Source of the DNA: a virus
Strand: one strand, 5' to 3'
IMG/VR virus record: IMGVR_UViG_3300022926_000156
Span: 1 to 20,423 of that record
DNA: 20,423 nt
Numbering within the stretch: position 1 is the first letter of the stretch; each line of letters opens with the position of its first letter. Positions 1-5,595 of this stretch are shown here, in pieces. The notes under the pieces are model-generated. The model had not been told where the DNA came from, searched no databases, and saw only the letters and a list, made by a program, of their open reading frames with translations. Made by a program: the position numbers and the translations under genes.

Positions 1-264
1 TAGTGGTTCTTTAGTTTTTAGATGAAAATGATAGATAGCCTTCTGCTGTTCAGGCTCTAGTGAATGAATGACAGCGTGTAATACTTCTACTTTCTTTATC
101 TCTCCTGCATGAAACATATCCTCAAACACATCATTGGTAGATTCACCGCCAGTTGCTAGAAATGCAGACTTTTTAGGATAACCTAGCTCTGCTATCTCAG
201 CCTTATCACTTCTCATATAGCGTACCCACAACTCCAACAAATGCTTTAGCTCATCTAGTTTCAA
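1..264 (-). CDS. Partial phage regulator-like protein (antitermination Q/late-activator-like)
   Basis: The frame is open from a TTG at 264 to the window edge, giving 88 residues with the C-terminus missing. The TTG start is chosen because GGAGG lies 7 bases upstream and the start overlaps the stop of the preceding gene (TTGA). Visible features are an N-terminal helix ending LWVRYMRSD, a GLY-type LGYPKKSAF segment, and near the end the phrase HSLEPEQQKAIYHFHL. This arrangement (W-x-R-x-M-R, LGYP, then LxPxQQxAIxxxHL) recalls small phage DNA-binding proteins annotated as antitermination Q or RinA-like late regulators. Its place at the end of the early operon suits such a role. The assignment rests on pattern memory only, and the missing C-terminus limits it. 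Confidence 0.5.
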   Translation of the reverse strand, partial: MKLDELKHLLELWVRYMRSDKAEIAELGYPKKSAFLATGGESTNDVFEDMFHAGEIKKVEVLHAVIHSLEPEQQKAIYHFHLKTKEPL

Positions 265-575
265 GATAAATCCTCCACTTTAACTTCCCATTTTCTACCT
301 TCTTTGTAAAACCCCCACAACTCTATTCGTATTCCAGCTTCACGAACCTTACCTACATTTTCATGCTCGGTAATCTTTTTACGTCTACTACTCATATTGC
401 TTTTAGATGTGACCTGGACTGCTAATACTTCATCTCGTCTAATAGCAAGGAAATCTATAAATCCCCACAAGTCATTTTTCTTACGACTAAATGTATTATA
501 CTTCTCTACATTCTCGACCAAGTAACCTAAGTCAGTCAGTCTTTTTCTTGTCGGTATGTTTAGATTTGTTGGCAT
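261..575 (-). CDS. PD-(D/E)XK-like nuclease (Holliday junction resolvase/VRR-NUC type)
   Basis: A 104-residue basic protein. ATG at 575 is preferred over a TTG at 599 because an AAGAGA ribosome binding site sits just upstream. The pattern GFIDFLAI, a short loop, then VLAVQVTSK fits the core of a PD-(D/E)XK nuclease: an Asp ending one strand, followed by a Q/E-x-T/K strand. A basic stretch (SSRRKKI) and ELWGF-x-KEGRKWEV follow, as in small phage resolvase-like proteins. The likely role is cutting branched DNA during phage replication or recombination, which suits an operon with NinB and a Ref-like nuclease. It overlaps the preceding small gene by 44 bases, and its TGA overlaps the TTG of the next gene. 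Exact substrate unknown. Confidence 0.6.
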   Translation of the reverse strand: MPTNLNIPTRKRLTDLGYLVENVEKYNTFSRKKNDLWGFIDFLAIRRDEVLAVQVTSKSNMSSRRKKITEHENVGKVREAGIRIELWGFYKEGRKWEVKVEDLS

Positions 576-675
576 CTTTTTCTCTTTGTTTTTTAGCAAA
601 TGTTGTATTTTCCCAAAATGGATTAGATTCTATTTTTTCAGTATCTTCAACTCTTCTACTGCTTCCCTTTCCCAT
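532..675 (-). CDS. Small basic/charged phage protein, unknown function
   Basis: 47 residues starting MGKGSSRRVEDTEK and ending in a Lys/Asp-rich tail (KHTDKKKTD). ATG at 675 is chosen because AAAGGA lies upstream (AGAAAGGAAATTGATAATG) and the start overlaps the previous gene's end by 20 bases. A longer open frame reaches 789 but would run through the preceding gene. Short proteins beginning MGKGSS-R occur widely in phages without a known role. There is no catalytic motif. The high charge suggests a disordered, nucleic-acid- or protein-binding peptide, which is inference. Confidence 0.6.
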   Translation of the reverse strand: MGKGSSRRVEDTEKIESNPFWENTTFAKKQREKDANKSKHTDKKKTD

Positions 676-859
676 TATCAATTTCCTTTCTAACAAAACC
701 TGCTGGCATATAAATATAATCTTCATGCAAACAACTTGTGTATTCTGCTTCTTCACAATGTGTTTGACACCATTGCGTAGCATCTGCACAGCTTTTAAAG
801 TTACCTATGTATTCTGGTGTCTGCATTGTCCAATAAACTACAAGCACATATTCAAACAT
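656..859 (-). CDS. Small cysteine-containing phage protein, unknown function
   Basis: 67 residues beginning MFEYVLVVYWTMQTPEYIGN. The start at 859 is chosen over upstream starts at 919 and 880 because AAAGGAGAACC lies just before it and the ATG overlaps the stop of the nuclease gene upstream (TAATG). It has a hydrophobic N-terminal strand (YVLVVYW), then a segment with four cysteines (SCADATQWCQTHCEE, TSCLHED) and an acidic/Lys tail. It resembles small early phage proteins with no assigned function. The hydrophobic stretch is too short for a confident membrane helix. Confidence 0.65.
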   Translation of the reverse strand: MFEYVLVVYWTMQTPEYIGNFKSCADATQWCQTHCEEAEYTSCLHEDYIYMPAGFVRKEIDNGKGKQ

Positions 860-1137
860 TAAAGGTTCTCCTTTAACCATTCTAGAAGTTCCATTTCTGT
901 ACCAAAATTTTCTTCCCACGCTTTTTGACCTGCATGGAGGGCAACTTTATACCCTCCTGTTTGGTGATGCGCTCCACATAGTGGGAGTACCATGTCATTA
1001 GAATTTCTCATTCCCATTCCCATTCCATGACGTATGTGGTGCATTGCAGGCTCGGTGTAAACTCCTAGGTGTTTTCGACATACAACACATCCAAAATCAT
1101 GGAGACGTTGTAGATATTCTTTCTCGCTCTTTTTCAA
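859..1137 (-). CDS. Ref-like HNH nuclease
   Basis: 92 residues. The fold is shown by a CVVC pair (C17, C20), AMHHI (H33, H34), an LPLCGAHH block (C54, H57, H58) and VALHAGQ (H68), ending WEENFGTE. This is the signature of the Ref family (P1 Ref, a RecA-dependent nuclease) and related HNH phage recombination nucleases: structural zinc from Cys/His plus an HNH active site. The start is TTG at 1137 with AGGA 7 bases upstream, overlapping the NinB gene by 41 bases. Pairing with NinB mirrors the recombination (nin-type) regions of lambdoid phages. The likely role is DNA cleavage at recombination intermediates; dependence on host RecA is inferred from the family. Confidence 0.8.
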   Translation of the reverse strand: MKKSEKEYLQRLHDFGCVVCRKHLGVYTEPAMHHIRHGMGMGMRNSNDMVLPLCGAHHQTGGYKVALHAGQKAWEENFGTEMELLEWLKENL

Positions 1138-1477
1138 ACCCTATTCCTAAAGACTTAGACCAGTTAATAATCTTATCAATGTACTCATTAAACTCAGTCT
1201 TGGTTAATCCTGCGGTTGACTTTAATTCACCATCGTCTTCAGTCAGCCATTTCATGCGACATATGTCATGCACTTCATCTATCGTATATCCGGTTGTATC
1301 TGATATGCCTTTATAGATAACACCCCATAACAAGCTATTTTGGTCATGGCTTCTTGCGTAATCTTTATCCATAATTATCATATCATACACCCCTTCATCT
1401 AAAGATGAAACCACAGCAATGGCGGTTTGTAAGTAGTTACCTTTATCAGTCACATGTAGTGTTTTTTTTATTTTCAT
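1097..1477 (-). CDS. ninB: NinB-like recombination protein
   Basis: 126 residues. The order of a strand-rich N-terminus, a basic ARSHDQNSLLWGVIYKGIS segment, VHDICRMKWL and a C-terminal LTKTEFNEYIDKIINW helix matches the NinB (Orf) family. NinB binds single-stranded DNA and helps load recombinase or promote annealing in lambda-type recombination, partly replacing RecFOR. The ATG at 1477 follows GGAGGTGAAGT. The gene overlaps both neighbours: the small gene upstream by 32 bases and the Ref-like nuclease downstream by 41 bases. With the annealase and exonuclease on the other strand (4005-5110) it makes a fairly complete phage recombination set. Confidence 0.75.
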   Translation of the reverse strand: MKIKKTLHVTDKGNYLQTAIAVVSSLDEGVYDMIIMDKDYARSHDQNSLLWGVIYKGISDTTGYTIDEVHDICRMKWLTEDDGELKSTAGLTKTEFNEYIDKIINWSKSLGIGFEKERERISTTSP

Positions 1478-1595
1478 ACTTCACCTCCGTACCATTCTTA
1501 ACAAATTTAATTACTGTTCCGTTTTTATCCTTAATGCGATATGTGTCTGCATTAAACTCTTTGATTAATTTTTCTACTACGTCATTTAAATTCAT
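1446..1595 (-). CDS. Small hypothetical early protein
   Basis: 49 residues starting MNLNDVVEKLIKEFNADTYR and ending NTTCD. The ATG at 1595 overlaps the helicase stop codon (ATGA), with AGGAGAG upstream (TAAGGAGAGACC). It is rich in Lys/Asn/Val and probably a short alpha/beta peptide; I recognise no family. It overlaps NinB by 32 bases. Translational coupling and a plausible ribosome binding site support it as a real gene, but function cannot be said. Confidence 0.6.
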   Translation of the reverse strand: MNLNDVVEKLIKEFNADTYRIKDKNGTVIKFVKNGTEVKYENKKNTTCD

Positions 1596-2506
1596 GGTCT
1601 CTCCTTATAAGTTAATGATTTTTCTTCAAACCACAAACCAAATGTTCCTTCAAATGTATGGTTACGTTGTTTCTGTACACTCAAATAAGCAGTTGGTTCG
1701 TTCTCTCTCTCAGGTGGTAAGTTACCAGAAAACTTTAAATCTTCTATCTCACGATTGCGCCAACACAAAAGAATATTGTCAGCAAGGTTTCTGATATGGC
1801 TACTACCTAAAATGTTCGTTGCATCTGGTCTTTGATATTCGTCTGACATCTTACGAGTATGGCAAACTAAAAAGACATGGATGTTAATGTCTCTACAATA
1901 TGCAGCTAATTTATCTACAAACTTTTTTTGGCTGTTGTAATCGTCTTCATTAATGTTTCCTATCTTCATTAATGAGTCGATACAAAATACATTAACACCT
2001 AGTATTTCTTTTCCATACAACAATGTCGCAAACATATCATCTTCAGTTGTGACACCTTGTTGGTCGTAAATAAATAGTTTGTCGTTATAGTCTTTACAGA
2101 ATTGTCTGATGTAATTTTGTGTGGGTTGATTGCTACCTAGCTTTTGGGTAATCATTCTATCTAGTGTTAATACCGGCTTCATTTCCATAGATGCTATCAA
2201 GACTTTAGTGTAGTGCATCAAGTAAAGAAATACTTGAGATAACATCATTGACTTACCATGACCAGATACACCTTGCAATATCGTTAGCTCACCTAGCCTG
2301 ACTGCAAAATGTCCATCAGTCTTTGCCCAGGGTAAACTATAGCCTGCACCTTTTTCTGATGCGTAATACTTTTGTAATTGGTCGTAATAACCTTGTGCTG
2401 ATTTAATCTTAAAGTCTTGAGGAATAATCTTACCTGTTGCTTCATCGACTTGTTCTTTAGTGACAATCAACTGCTCTAATACTTCACCTGCTGTCATCTC
2501 ACTCAT
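1592..2506 (-). CDS. Replicative helicase-like ATPase (DnaB/RepA, RecA fold)
   Basis: 304 residues. A RecA-fold core is visible: Walker A GVSGHGKS (residues 79-86) after LGELTILQ, Walker B VNVFCID (D177), VFLVCHTRK at 211-219 as the sensor strand with its His, and VQKQRN near 277-282 as the likely arginine-finger/motif 4 region, followed by a terminal LWFEEKS strand. This is the layout of ring helicases of the DnaB/T7 gp4/RepA type, without a primase domain. It should unwind DNA at the phage fork. It follows an initiator-like gene with a 4-base overlap. Primase is not in this window, so it may be supplied elsewhere or by the host. Confidence 0.8.
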   Translation of the reverse strand: MSEMTAGEVLEQLIVTKEQVDEATGKIIPQDFKIKSAQGYYDQLQKYYASEKGAGYSLPWAKTDGHFAVRLGELTILQGVSGHGKSMMLSQVFLYLMHYTKVLIASMEMKPVLTLDRMITQKLGSNQPTQNYIRQFCKDYNDKLFIYDQQGVTTEDDMFATLLYGKEILGVNVFCIDSLMKIGNINEDDYNSQKKFVDKLAAYCRDINIHVFLVCHTRKMSDEYQRPDATNILGSSHIRNLADNILLCWRNREIEDLKFSGNLPPERENEPTAYLSVQKQRNHTFEGTFGLWFEEKSLTYKERP

Positions 2507-3087
2507 AATACTCTCCCTCTTGTTGTAGGTTTAGTAACACCATCTTCCCACCTACGTTGATTAATAATGACTTCAGGCGATGGATTAAATCCTTCTTTCC
2601 ATTCCTTAGTCATATTCATTTGTTTTAACCATGACAGTATATTATCAGCTTCAGTATCTAGGTTATGACTTTTCCATTTTTCTATACAACCTTTTCTATT
2701 GACTCTACGTTTAGGTAGTAATGAATTCCAAAACTCATCAAAACGAACATATGTCTTCTCTTCTCTTTCTCTACTCTTCTCTAGGGAAACATCTTGTTCA
2801 CAAGTTGTTATCAAGTTGTTATCATCTTGTAACCAATGTGATAACAGACTGATTTGCTTGTTAATGAAATCCTCTGTCTTCCTTAATCTAAAGGCTATCT
2901 TGTGGACTTCAGGTAGTTGCCCATTGTTTTCAGATGCTAATAATAGCAGCTCTAATAATGTTGCTTTACTGTCTGAAGACAAATTATGCCACTCATAATC
3001 TTCTAGTATCTGTCTATATATTTTTATCCATATAACATTTCTATCTTTCATAGGCGGTTGAAATTTACTCCAATTTCTGATTCTCAA
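2503..3087 (-). CDS. Phage replication initiator/helicase-loader-like protein
   Basis: 194 residues starting from TTG at 3087, with GAGGAG 8 bases upstream; the TTGA overlap couples it to the small gene before it. The N-terminus (RIRNWSKFQPPMKDRNVIWIKIYRQIL) followed by a helical Leu-rich segment looks like the winged-helix region of phage replication proteins. The C-terminal half (FDEFWNSLLPKRRVNRKG, WLKQMNMTKEWKEG, FNPSPEVIINQRRWEDG) is the recurring tail of lambda-O/DnaT/DnaD-like replication proteins. The role is probably origin binding and helicase recruitment, fitting the adjacent helicase. Origin repeats inside the gene were not evident to me. Confidence 0.65.
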   Translation of the reverse strand: MRIRNWSKFQPPMKDRNVIWIKIYRQILEDYEWHNLSSDSKATLLELLLLASENNGQLPEVHKIAFRLRKTEDFINKQISLLSHWLQDDNNLITTCEQDVSLEKSREREEKTYVRFDEFWNSLLPKRRVNRKGCIEKWKSHNLDTEADNILSWLKQMNMTKEWKEGFNPSPEVIINQRRWEDGVTKPTTRGRVL

Positions 3088-3260
3088 AATTTACACTCCT
3101 CAAAATCATCTAAGTTAATCTTAATTTTCTTTACCATATATTCAGGCTTGTCTCTTACAAACCATTTTGCATCTTGATAACTACAAAACTTACGCAATGA
3201 AAATCCCTCTTTATCAATCACAATGTGACTAAATCTGTTTATTGCTAATGTAGTGTTCAA
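3084..3260 (-). CDS. Small hypothetical early protein
   Basis: 58 residues from a TTG at 3260. The start is uncertain: a GTG at 3221 would give 45 residues, and neither has a strong ribosome binding site. Visible sequence: FSHIVIDKEGFSLRKF, then CSYQDAKWFVRDKPEY and a basic-to-acidic tail. The strand-turn-helix pattern with 'YQDAKWFVRDKPEY' is common in short phage proteins of unknown role. It overlaps the end of the Cro-like gene by 32 bases and its stop overlaps the TTG of the initiator-like gene. Confidence 0.5.
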   Translation of the reverse strand: MNTTLAINRFSHIVIDKEGFSLRKFCSYQDAKWFVRDKPEYMVKKIKINLDDFEECKF

Positions 3261-3396
3261 TTTGTAATACTCTATAGTTAGGTAAATCTTTCTCTGGTTT
3301 CTTACTATATAAACTAATAGCTTGGCGTGTAACGCCTAGTGCTTCAGCCATTTCACGTCTATTCTTAAATAATTTTATTGCTTCATTAAATGTCAT
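3229..3396 (-). CDS. Cro-like helix-turn-helix repressor
   Basis: 55 residues. After MTFNEAIKLFKNRREM comes a helix-turn-helix, AEALGVTRQAISLYSKK (residues about 17-33), then LPNYRVLQIEHYI. This is the compact Cro form: helix 2 AEALGV, recognition helix TRQAISLY and a short dimer strand. The ATG at 3396 follows a near-perfect ribosome binding site (AAGGAGG). It is first in the leftward early operon, directly behind a promoter with consensus-like boxes. It probably binds the GTCAA-N5-TTGAC palindrome between the two divergent promoters and controls both early operons. No CI-like partner or integrase is in the window, so a lysogeny switch is not shown. Confidence 0.85.
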   Translation of the reverse strand: MTFNEAIKLFKNRREMAEALGVTRQAISLYSKKPEKDLPNYRVLQIEHYISNKQI

Positions 3397-3416
3397 AATT
3401 GACCTCCTTATGCAAC

Positions 3417-3445
3417 ACTATAATTTATTAAAATATTTATGTCAA
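3417..3445 (-). promoter_or_regulatory. Leftward early promoter
   Basis: On the minus strand TTGACA (3445-3440), a 17-base spacer and TATAGT (3422-3417) form a near-consensus sigma70 promoter about 20 bases upstream of the Cro-like start at 3396. Its -35 box lies inside the shared palindrome. Confidence 0.8.
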
Positions 3446-3455
3446 TATGCTTGAC
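3441..3455. promoter_or_regulatory. Shared operator palindrome between divergent promoters
   Basis: GTCAA-TATGC-TTGAC is a perfect 5-base inverted repeat with a 5-base spacer. It covers five of the six bases of each opposed -35 box, so one bound dimer would block both promoters. The Cro-like protein encoded at 3229-3396 is the obvious candidate ligand (inference). A further TTGAC half-site lies at 3399-3403, next to the ribosome binding site of the Cro-like gene. Confidence 0.65.
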
Positions 3456-3478
3456 TTAATATTTTTTATGTATACAAT
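3451..3478 (+). promoter_or_regulatory. Rightward early promoter
   Basis: TTGACT (3451-3456), a 16-base spacer and TACAAT (3473-3478) form a good sigma70-type promoter 32 bases upstream of the first rightward gene at 3511. It is placed back-to-back with the leftward promoter. Confidence 0.7.
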
Positions 3479-3496
3479 AGATATTGTAGTAATTAA

Positions 3497-3706
3497 TTAA
3501 GGAGAGAAGTATGGCAACATTAACACAGAAACAAAAAGAACTTTTAGCTTATATTAAAAGAACTAATAAAAAAGTGTCTTTTGCAAATCAAGCAAATGAG
3601 GATATACAATATTGGACTAGAGTTGGTGTTACAACACCAGAAGAATTAGAAAAATTCTGGTCTGATACATATGATAGAGTAAATAATATTTAAGGAGAGA
3701 AGTATG
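3497..3706 (+). repeat. Repeated 17-base leader with ribosome binding site
   Basis: TTAAGGAGAGAAGTATG occurs at 3497-3513 and 3690-3706, at the starts of the first two rightward genes. A close variant (TTAAGGAGAGCGAAGATG) precedes the exported small protein at 6536. It may mark a shared, high-efficiency translation start. Confidence 0.6.
3511..3693 (+). CDS. Small early protein, unknown function
   Basis: 60 residues, first gene of the rightward operon. ATG at 3511 follows AAGGAGAG. It is Lys-rich at the N-terminus (TLTQKQKELLAYIKRTNKK) and then aromatic/acidic (IQYWTRVGVTTPEELEKFWSDTYDRV), with a TPEEL helix cap. It is mostly helical by composition. I recognise no family. Position just behind the early promoter suggests a takeover or regulatory role, which is inference. 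Confidence 0.7.
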   Translation: MATLTQKQKELLAYIKRTNKKVSFANQANEDIQYWTRVGVTTPEELEKFWSDTYDRVNNI

Positions 3707-3895
3707 TTTAGAAGTTACGATAGTTGGTTGACAGATTACGATGGTTATTTAGAATCACAGCCTCGTGCAGAATATAAAATAGAACATGACCAGGATGAAG
3801 ATGTTTATATGGTCTTTGAAAACAATCTGTATCAAGAGTCATTTAAGAAGCATGAAGATGCAGAATCATACATTGATTATTTATTAGGAGTATAA
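3704..3895 (+). CDS. Small acidic early protein, unknown function
   Basis: 63 residues, Asp/Glu/Tyr-rich (SYDSWLTDYDGYLESQ, EHDQDEDVYMVFEN). ATG at 3704 follows the same leader, TTAAGGAGAGAAGT, as the gene before it. The middle (YKIEHDQDEDVYMVFENN followed by a DAESYIDYLL helix) has the strand-strand-helix look of small phage proteins with a 'DAE-x-YI' ending. No function can be given. Strong acidity could suit a DNA-mimic, but nothing else supports that. Confidence 0.65.
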   Translation: MFRSYDSWLTDYDGYLESQPRAEYKIEHDQDEDVYMVFENNLYQESFKKHEDAESYIDYLLGV

Positions 3896-3897
3896 CT

Positions 3898-4017
3898 ATG
3901 AGAGAATTTAATCACTGGTCAGAACATATCAAAGAAAACAAACGTAAGGATAAATTAGATACTGTAATATTTTTCTTACTTATATTTGCAGGAGTATTAG
4001 TCACATGGATAATCTAA
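3898..4017 (+). CDS. Small single-pass membrane protein
   Basis: 39 residues starting MREFNHWSEHIKENKRKDK, a charged N-terminal half, followed by a membrane helix (VIFFLLIFAGVLVTWII) that runs to the C-terminus. It starts with ATG at 3898, two bases after the preceding stop, with TTAGGAG upstream at 3882-3890. It overlaps the next gene's start (4005). It is expected to be a tail-anchored inner-membrane peptide. Such small membrane proteins are usual in phage early operons; the role is unknown. Confidence 0.65.
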   Translation: MREFNHWSEHIKENKRKDKLDTVIFFLLIFAGVLVTWII

Positions 4018-4496
4018 TTAATACAATTCAAGACATAACAGATGATTTGCGTGCAGACAATGACGCAGCTCTAGCAGAATTACAACAAGAGGAAGAACAA
4101 CAGATGAAAGAAAATAAAGTTAAAACTGTTACACCTAAGCTGAATAGCATAAAAATTGGCAAAAGTAATAAAGAGTATGTAGAAGTTCATGAGCGAATTA
4201 GAGGATTTAGAGAAATGTATCCTAATGGCTCTATTATGACTGAAATATTAACTCATCAAGATGGCGTAGTTGTATTTAAAGCAGTTGTTGTAGTTGATGG
4301 TCAAATTGTAGCAACTGGTCATGCGTATGAAAAAGAAGGAAGTTCATTTATAAATAAAACAAGTTATATTGAAAATGCAGAAACATCAGCAGTTGGTCGT
4401 GCATTAGGCATTTTAGGTATTGGTATAGATACATCAGTGGCTAGTGTAGAAGAAGTAGCCAATGCTATTAAACAACAAGGTGGAGACCCATTCTAA
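4005..4496 (+). CDS. Single-strand annealing-like recombination protein
   Basis: 163 residues. An acidic Gln/Glu-rich leader (about 1-35) precedes a compact domain: YVEVHERIRGFREMYPNGSI, paired strands (VVVFKAVVVVDGQIVATGHAY), then SYIENAETSAVGRALGILGIG. The last block, with 'E-x-AETSAVGRALG', recurs in phage annealase-like proteins of the ERF/Rad52-like group encoded next to YqaJ exonucleases. With the exonuclease one base downstream (TAATG overlap) it would form a Red-like pair that resects and anneals DNA ends. It is shorter than classical ERF proteins, so the exact family is uncertain. It sits behind GGAG (3990-3994) and overlaps the upstream small membrane gene. Confidence 0.6.
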   Translation: MDNLINTIQDITDDLRADNDAALAELQQEEEQQMKENKVKTVTPKLNSIKIGKSNKEYVEVHERIRGFREMYPNGSIMTEILTHQDGVVVFKAVVVVDGQIVATGHAYEKEGSSFINKTSYIENAETSAVGRALGILGIGIDTSVASVEEVANAIKQQGGDPF

Positions 4497-5110
4497 TGGA
4501 ACAACGCACAGACGAATGGTTTAAAGCACGTTTAGGTAAGGTTACTGCAAGTAAAGTATCTGACGTGCTTGCCAAAATAAAATCAGGGGAAGCTGCTGTT
4601 CGTAGAAATTACAAGATGCAGTTAGCTACAGAACGATTAACTAATCAGAAAACAGATACCTATATCAACCAAGCTATGCAAGATGGTATTGATAGAGAAG
4701 ATACAGCTCGTGAAATATACGAGATTGTTCGTGATATAAAAGTAGAACAGGTCGGCTTTATAGACCACCCTACAATTAAAATGGCAGGTGCTAGTCCTGA
4801 TGGATTATTACCTGACAATGGTGTGCTTGAGATTAAATGTCCAATCGAAACCACCCATACAACTAATTTGTTAGAACGTAAGTTGCCTAGTCGATATATA
4901 AGCCAGGTGCAGTGGCAGATTGCTTGCACAGGCGCAGAGTATGCTAACTTCGTTTCTTACAATCCAAACTTTGAGCCTAAACTACAACTCATGTTTATCG
5001 AAGTAGAACGTGATAATGAGTATATAGAAATGCTTGAAGAAGAAGTGTCTACCTTTTTATTAGAGGTAGATGAAGTCGTTAAAACATTAAGAGAATTAAA
5101 TAAGGAATAA
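4496..5110 (+). CDS. YqaJ/lambda-exonuclease-type recombination nuclease
   Basis: 204 residues. The N-terminus QRTDEWFKARLGKVTASK is the hallmark of the YqaJ family (E7, R12, G14, T17-A-S-K). The catalytic PD-(D/E)XK core is GASPDGLL (D102) and VLEIKCP (E112, K114), followed by YISQVQWQI (Q137, Q141), the trailing Gln motif. It is expected to be an ATP-independent 5'-3' exonuclease that produces single-stranded overhangs for the annealase upstream. Length is normal for the family and no motif is missing. Confidence 0.88.
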   Translation: MEQRTDEWFKARLGKVTASKVSDVLAKIKSGEAAVRRNYKMQLATERLTNQKTDTYINQAMQDGIDREDTAREIYEIVRDIKVEQVGFIDHPTIKMAGASPDGLLPDNGVLEIKCPIETTHTTNLLERKLPSRYISQVQWQIACTGAEYANFVSYNPNFEPKLQLMFIEVERDNEYIEMLEEEVSTFLLEVDEVVKTLRELNKE

Positions 5111-5113
5111 TAT

Positions 5114-5407
5114 ATGGCACAAAATCCACAATATCCAAACAGTATCGCAATCTTTAAACAAGATGATACTAGTAACAACAAACCACAATATACTGGCACT
5201 ATTACGCTATCTAATGAAATATTAGCTGACCTAAAGAAGTATGATGTATTAGAGTTAGATGTATCTCTGTGGGTTAATGAAAGTAAGAAAGGTACTAAAT
5301 ATCAAGGAGGTTCTATTGATATACCTTACAAAGTTAGACAAGGTGATGCTGCTCCTAAACAAGCACCAGCTCCGGCTTTAGAGGGTGAAGATGACATCCC
5401 CTGGTAA
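5114..5407 (+). CDS. Putative ssDNA-binding accessory protein with SSB-like acidic tail
   Basis: 97 residues. The body (about 7-75) looks beta-rich: SIAIFKQDD, YTGTITLSNEIL, LELDVSLWVNESKKGTKYQGGSIDIPYK. It is followed by a Pro/Ala linker (APKQAPAPALEG) and the terminus GEDDIPW. Bacterial SSB proteins end in DDDIPF, the peptide that docks SSB partners. A compact beta domain, disordered linker and DDIP-aromatic tip is the SSB architecture. The protein sits directly after the annealase/exonuclease pair, where phage SSBs are often found. The body is shorter than a typical OB-fold SSB, so I call the role likely but not certain. Confidence 0.55.
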   Translation: MAQNPQYPNSIAIFKQDDTSNNKPQYTGTITLSNEILADLKKYDVLELDVSLWVNESKKGTKYQGGSIDIPYKVRQGDAAPKQAPAPALEGEDDIPW

Positions 5408-5573
5408 ATTTATTTATCGATATGTTCCACAAGAAAATCTAAAGTATTTGCCTAGCAATGCTGTTCCTTTAGGTGGAGTAAGAGGAAGGAAAGGTATTGT
5501 TAGAGTTAGATTTGATTATGATTGGGTAAAGCGGTCTAATAATAAAATGAAGGTGTTATTCAGGGGGATGTAA
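5391..5573 (+). CDS. Small basic protein, unknown function
   Basis: 60 residues, strongly basic (GGVRGRKGIVRVRFDYDW, RSNNKMKVLFRGM). ATG at 5391 is chosen over GTG at 5385 because GAGG lies 6 bases upstream. It overlaps the preceding gene by 17 bases. It is probably a beta-rich nucleic-acid-binding peptide judging by charge (inference). Its stop codon lies in the loop of the hairpin at 5563-5580. Confidence 0.55.
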   Translation: MTSPGKFIYRYVPQENLKYLPSNAVPLGGVRGRKGIVRVRFDYDWVKRSNNKMKVLFRGM

Positions 5574-5580
5574 GTCCCCC
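5563..5580. terminator. GC hairpin between convergent genes
   Basis: GGGGGA-TGTAAG-TCCCCC forms a 6-base-pair stem with a 6-base loop, very GC-rich against an AT-rich background. It lies where the rightward operon ends and 15 bases past the pqqA stop on the other strand, so it could close both transcripts. No clear T-run follows on either strand, so it may instead be an mRNA-stabilising hairpin. A 10-base imperfect direct repeat (ATGAATTAGT/ATGAATTACT) follows at 5581-5600. Confidence 0.5.
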
Positions 5581-5595
5581 ATGAATTAGTATGAA

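Noticed and set aside
789-919. Extended N-termini for the small genes ending at 532 and 656
   Set aside because: Internal ATGs at 675 and 859 have clear ribosome binding sites and tight overlaps with the preceding genes; the extensions would run deep into neighbouring genes.
1405-1794. Plus-strand open frame over the helicase and NinB genes
   Set aside because: It lies antisense to well-supported genes, is rich in Phe/Ser/Leu as expected of a reverse complement, and has no ribosome binding site or family match.
3229-3510. Considered a lysogeny module (CI/Cro with attachment site)
   Set aside because: Only one repressor-like gene and one strong operator are visible; no CI-type protein, integrase or attachment repeat was found in the window.
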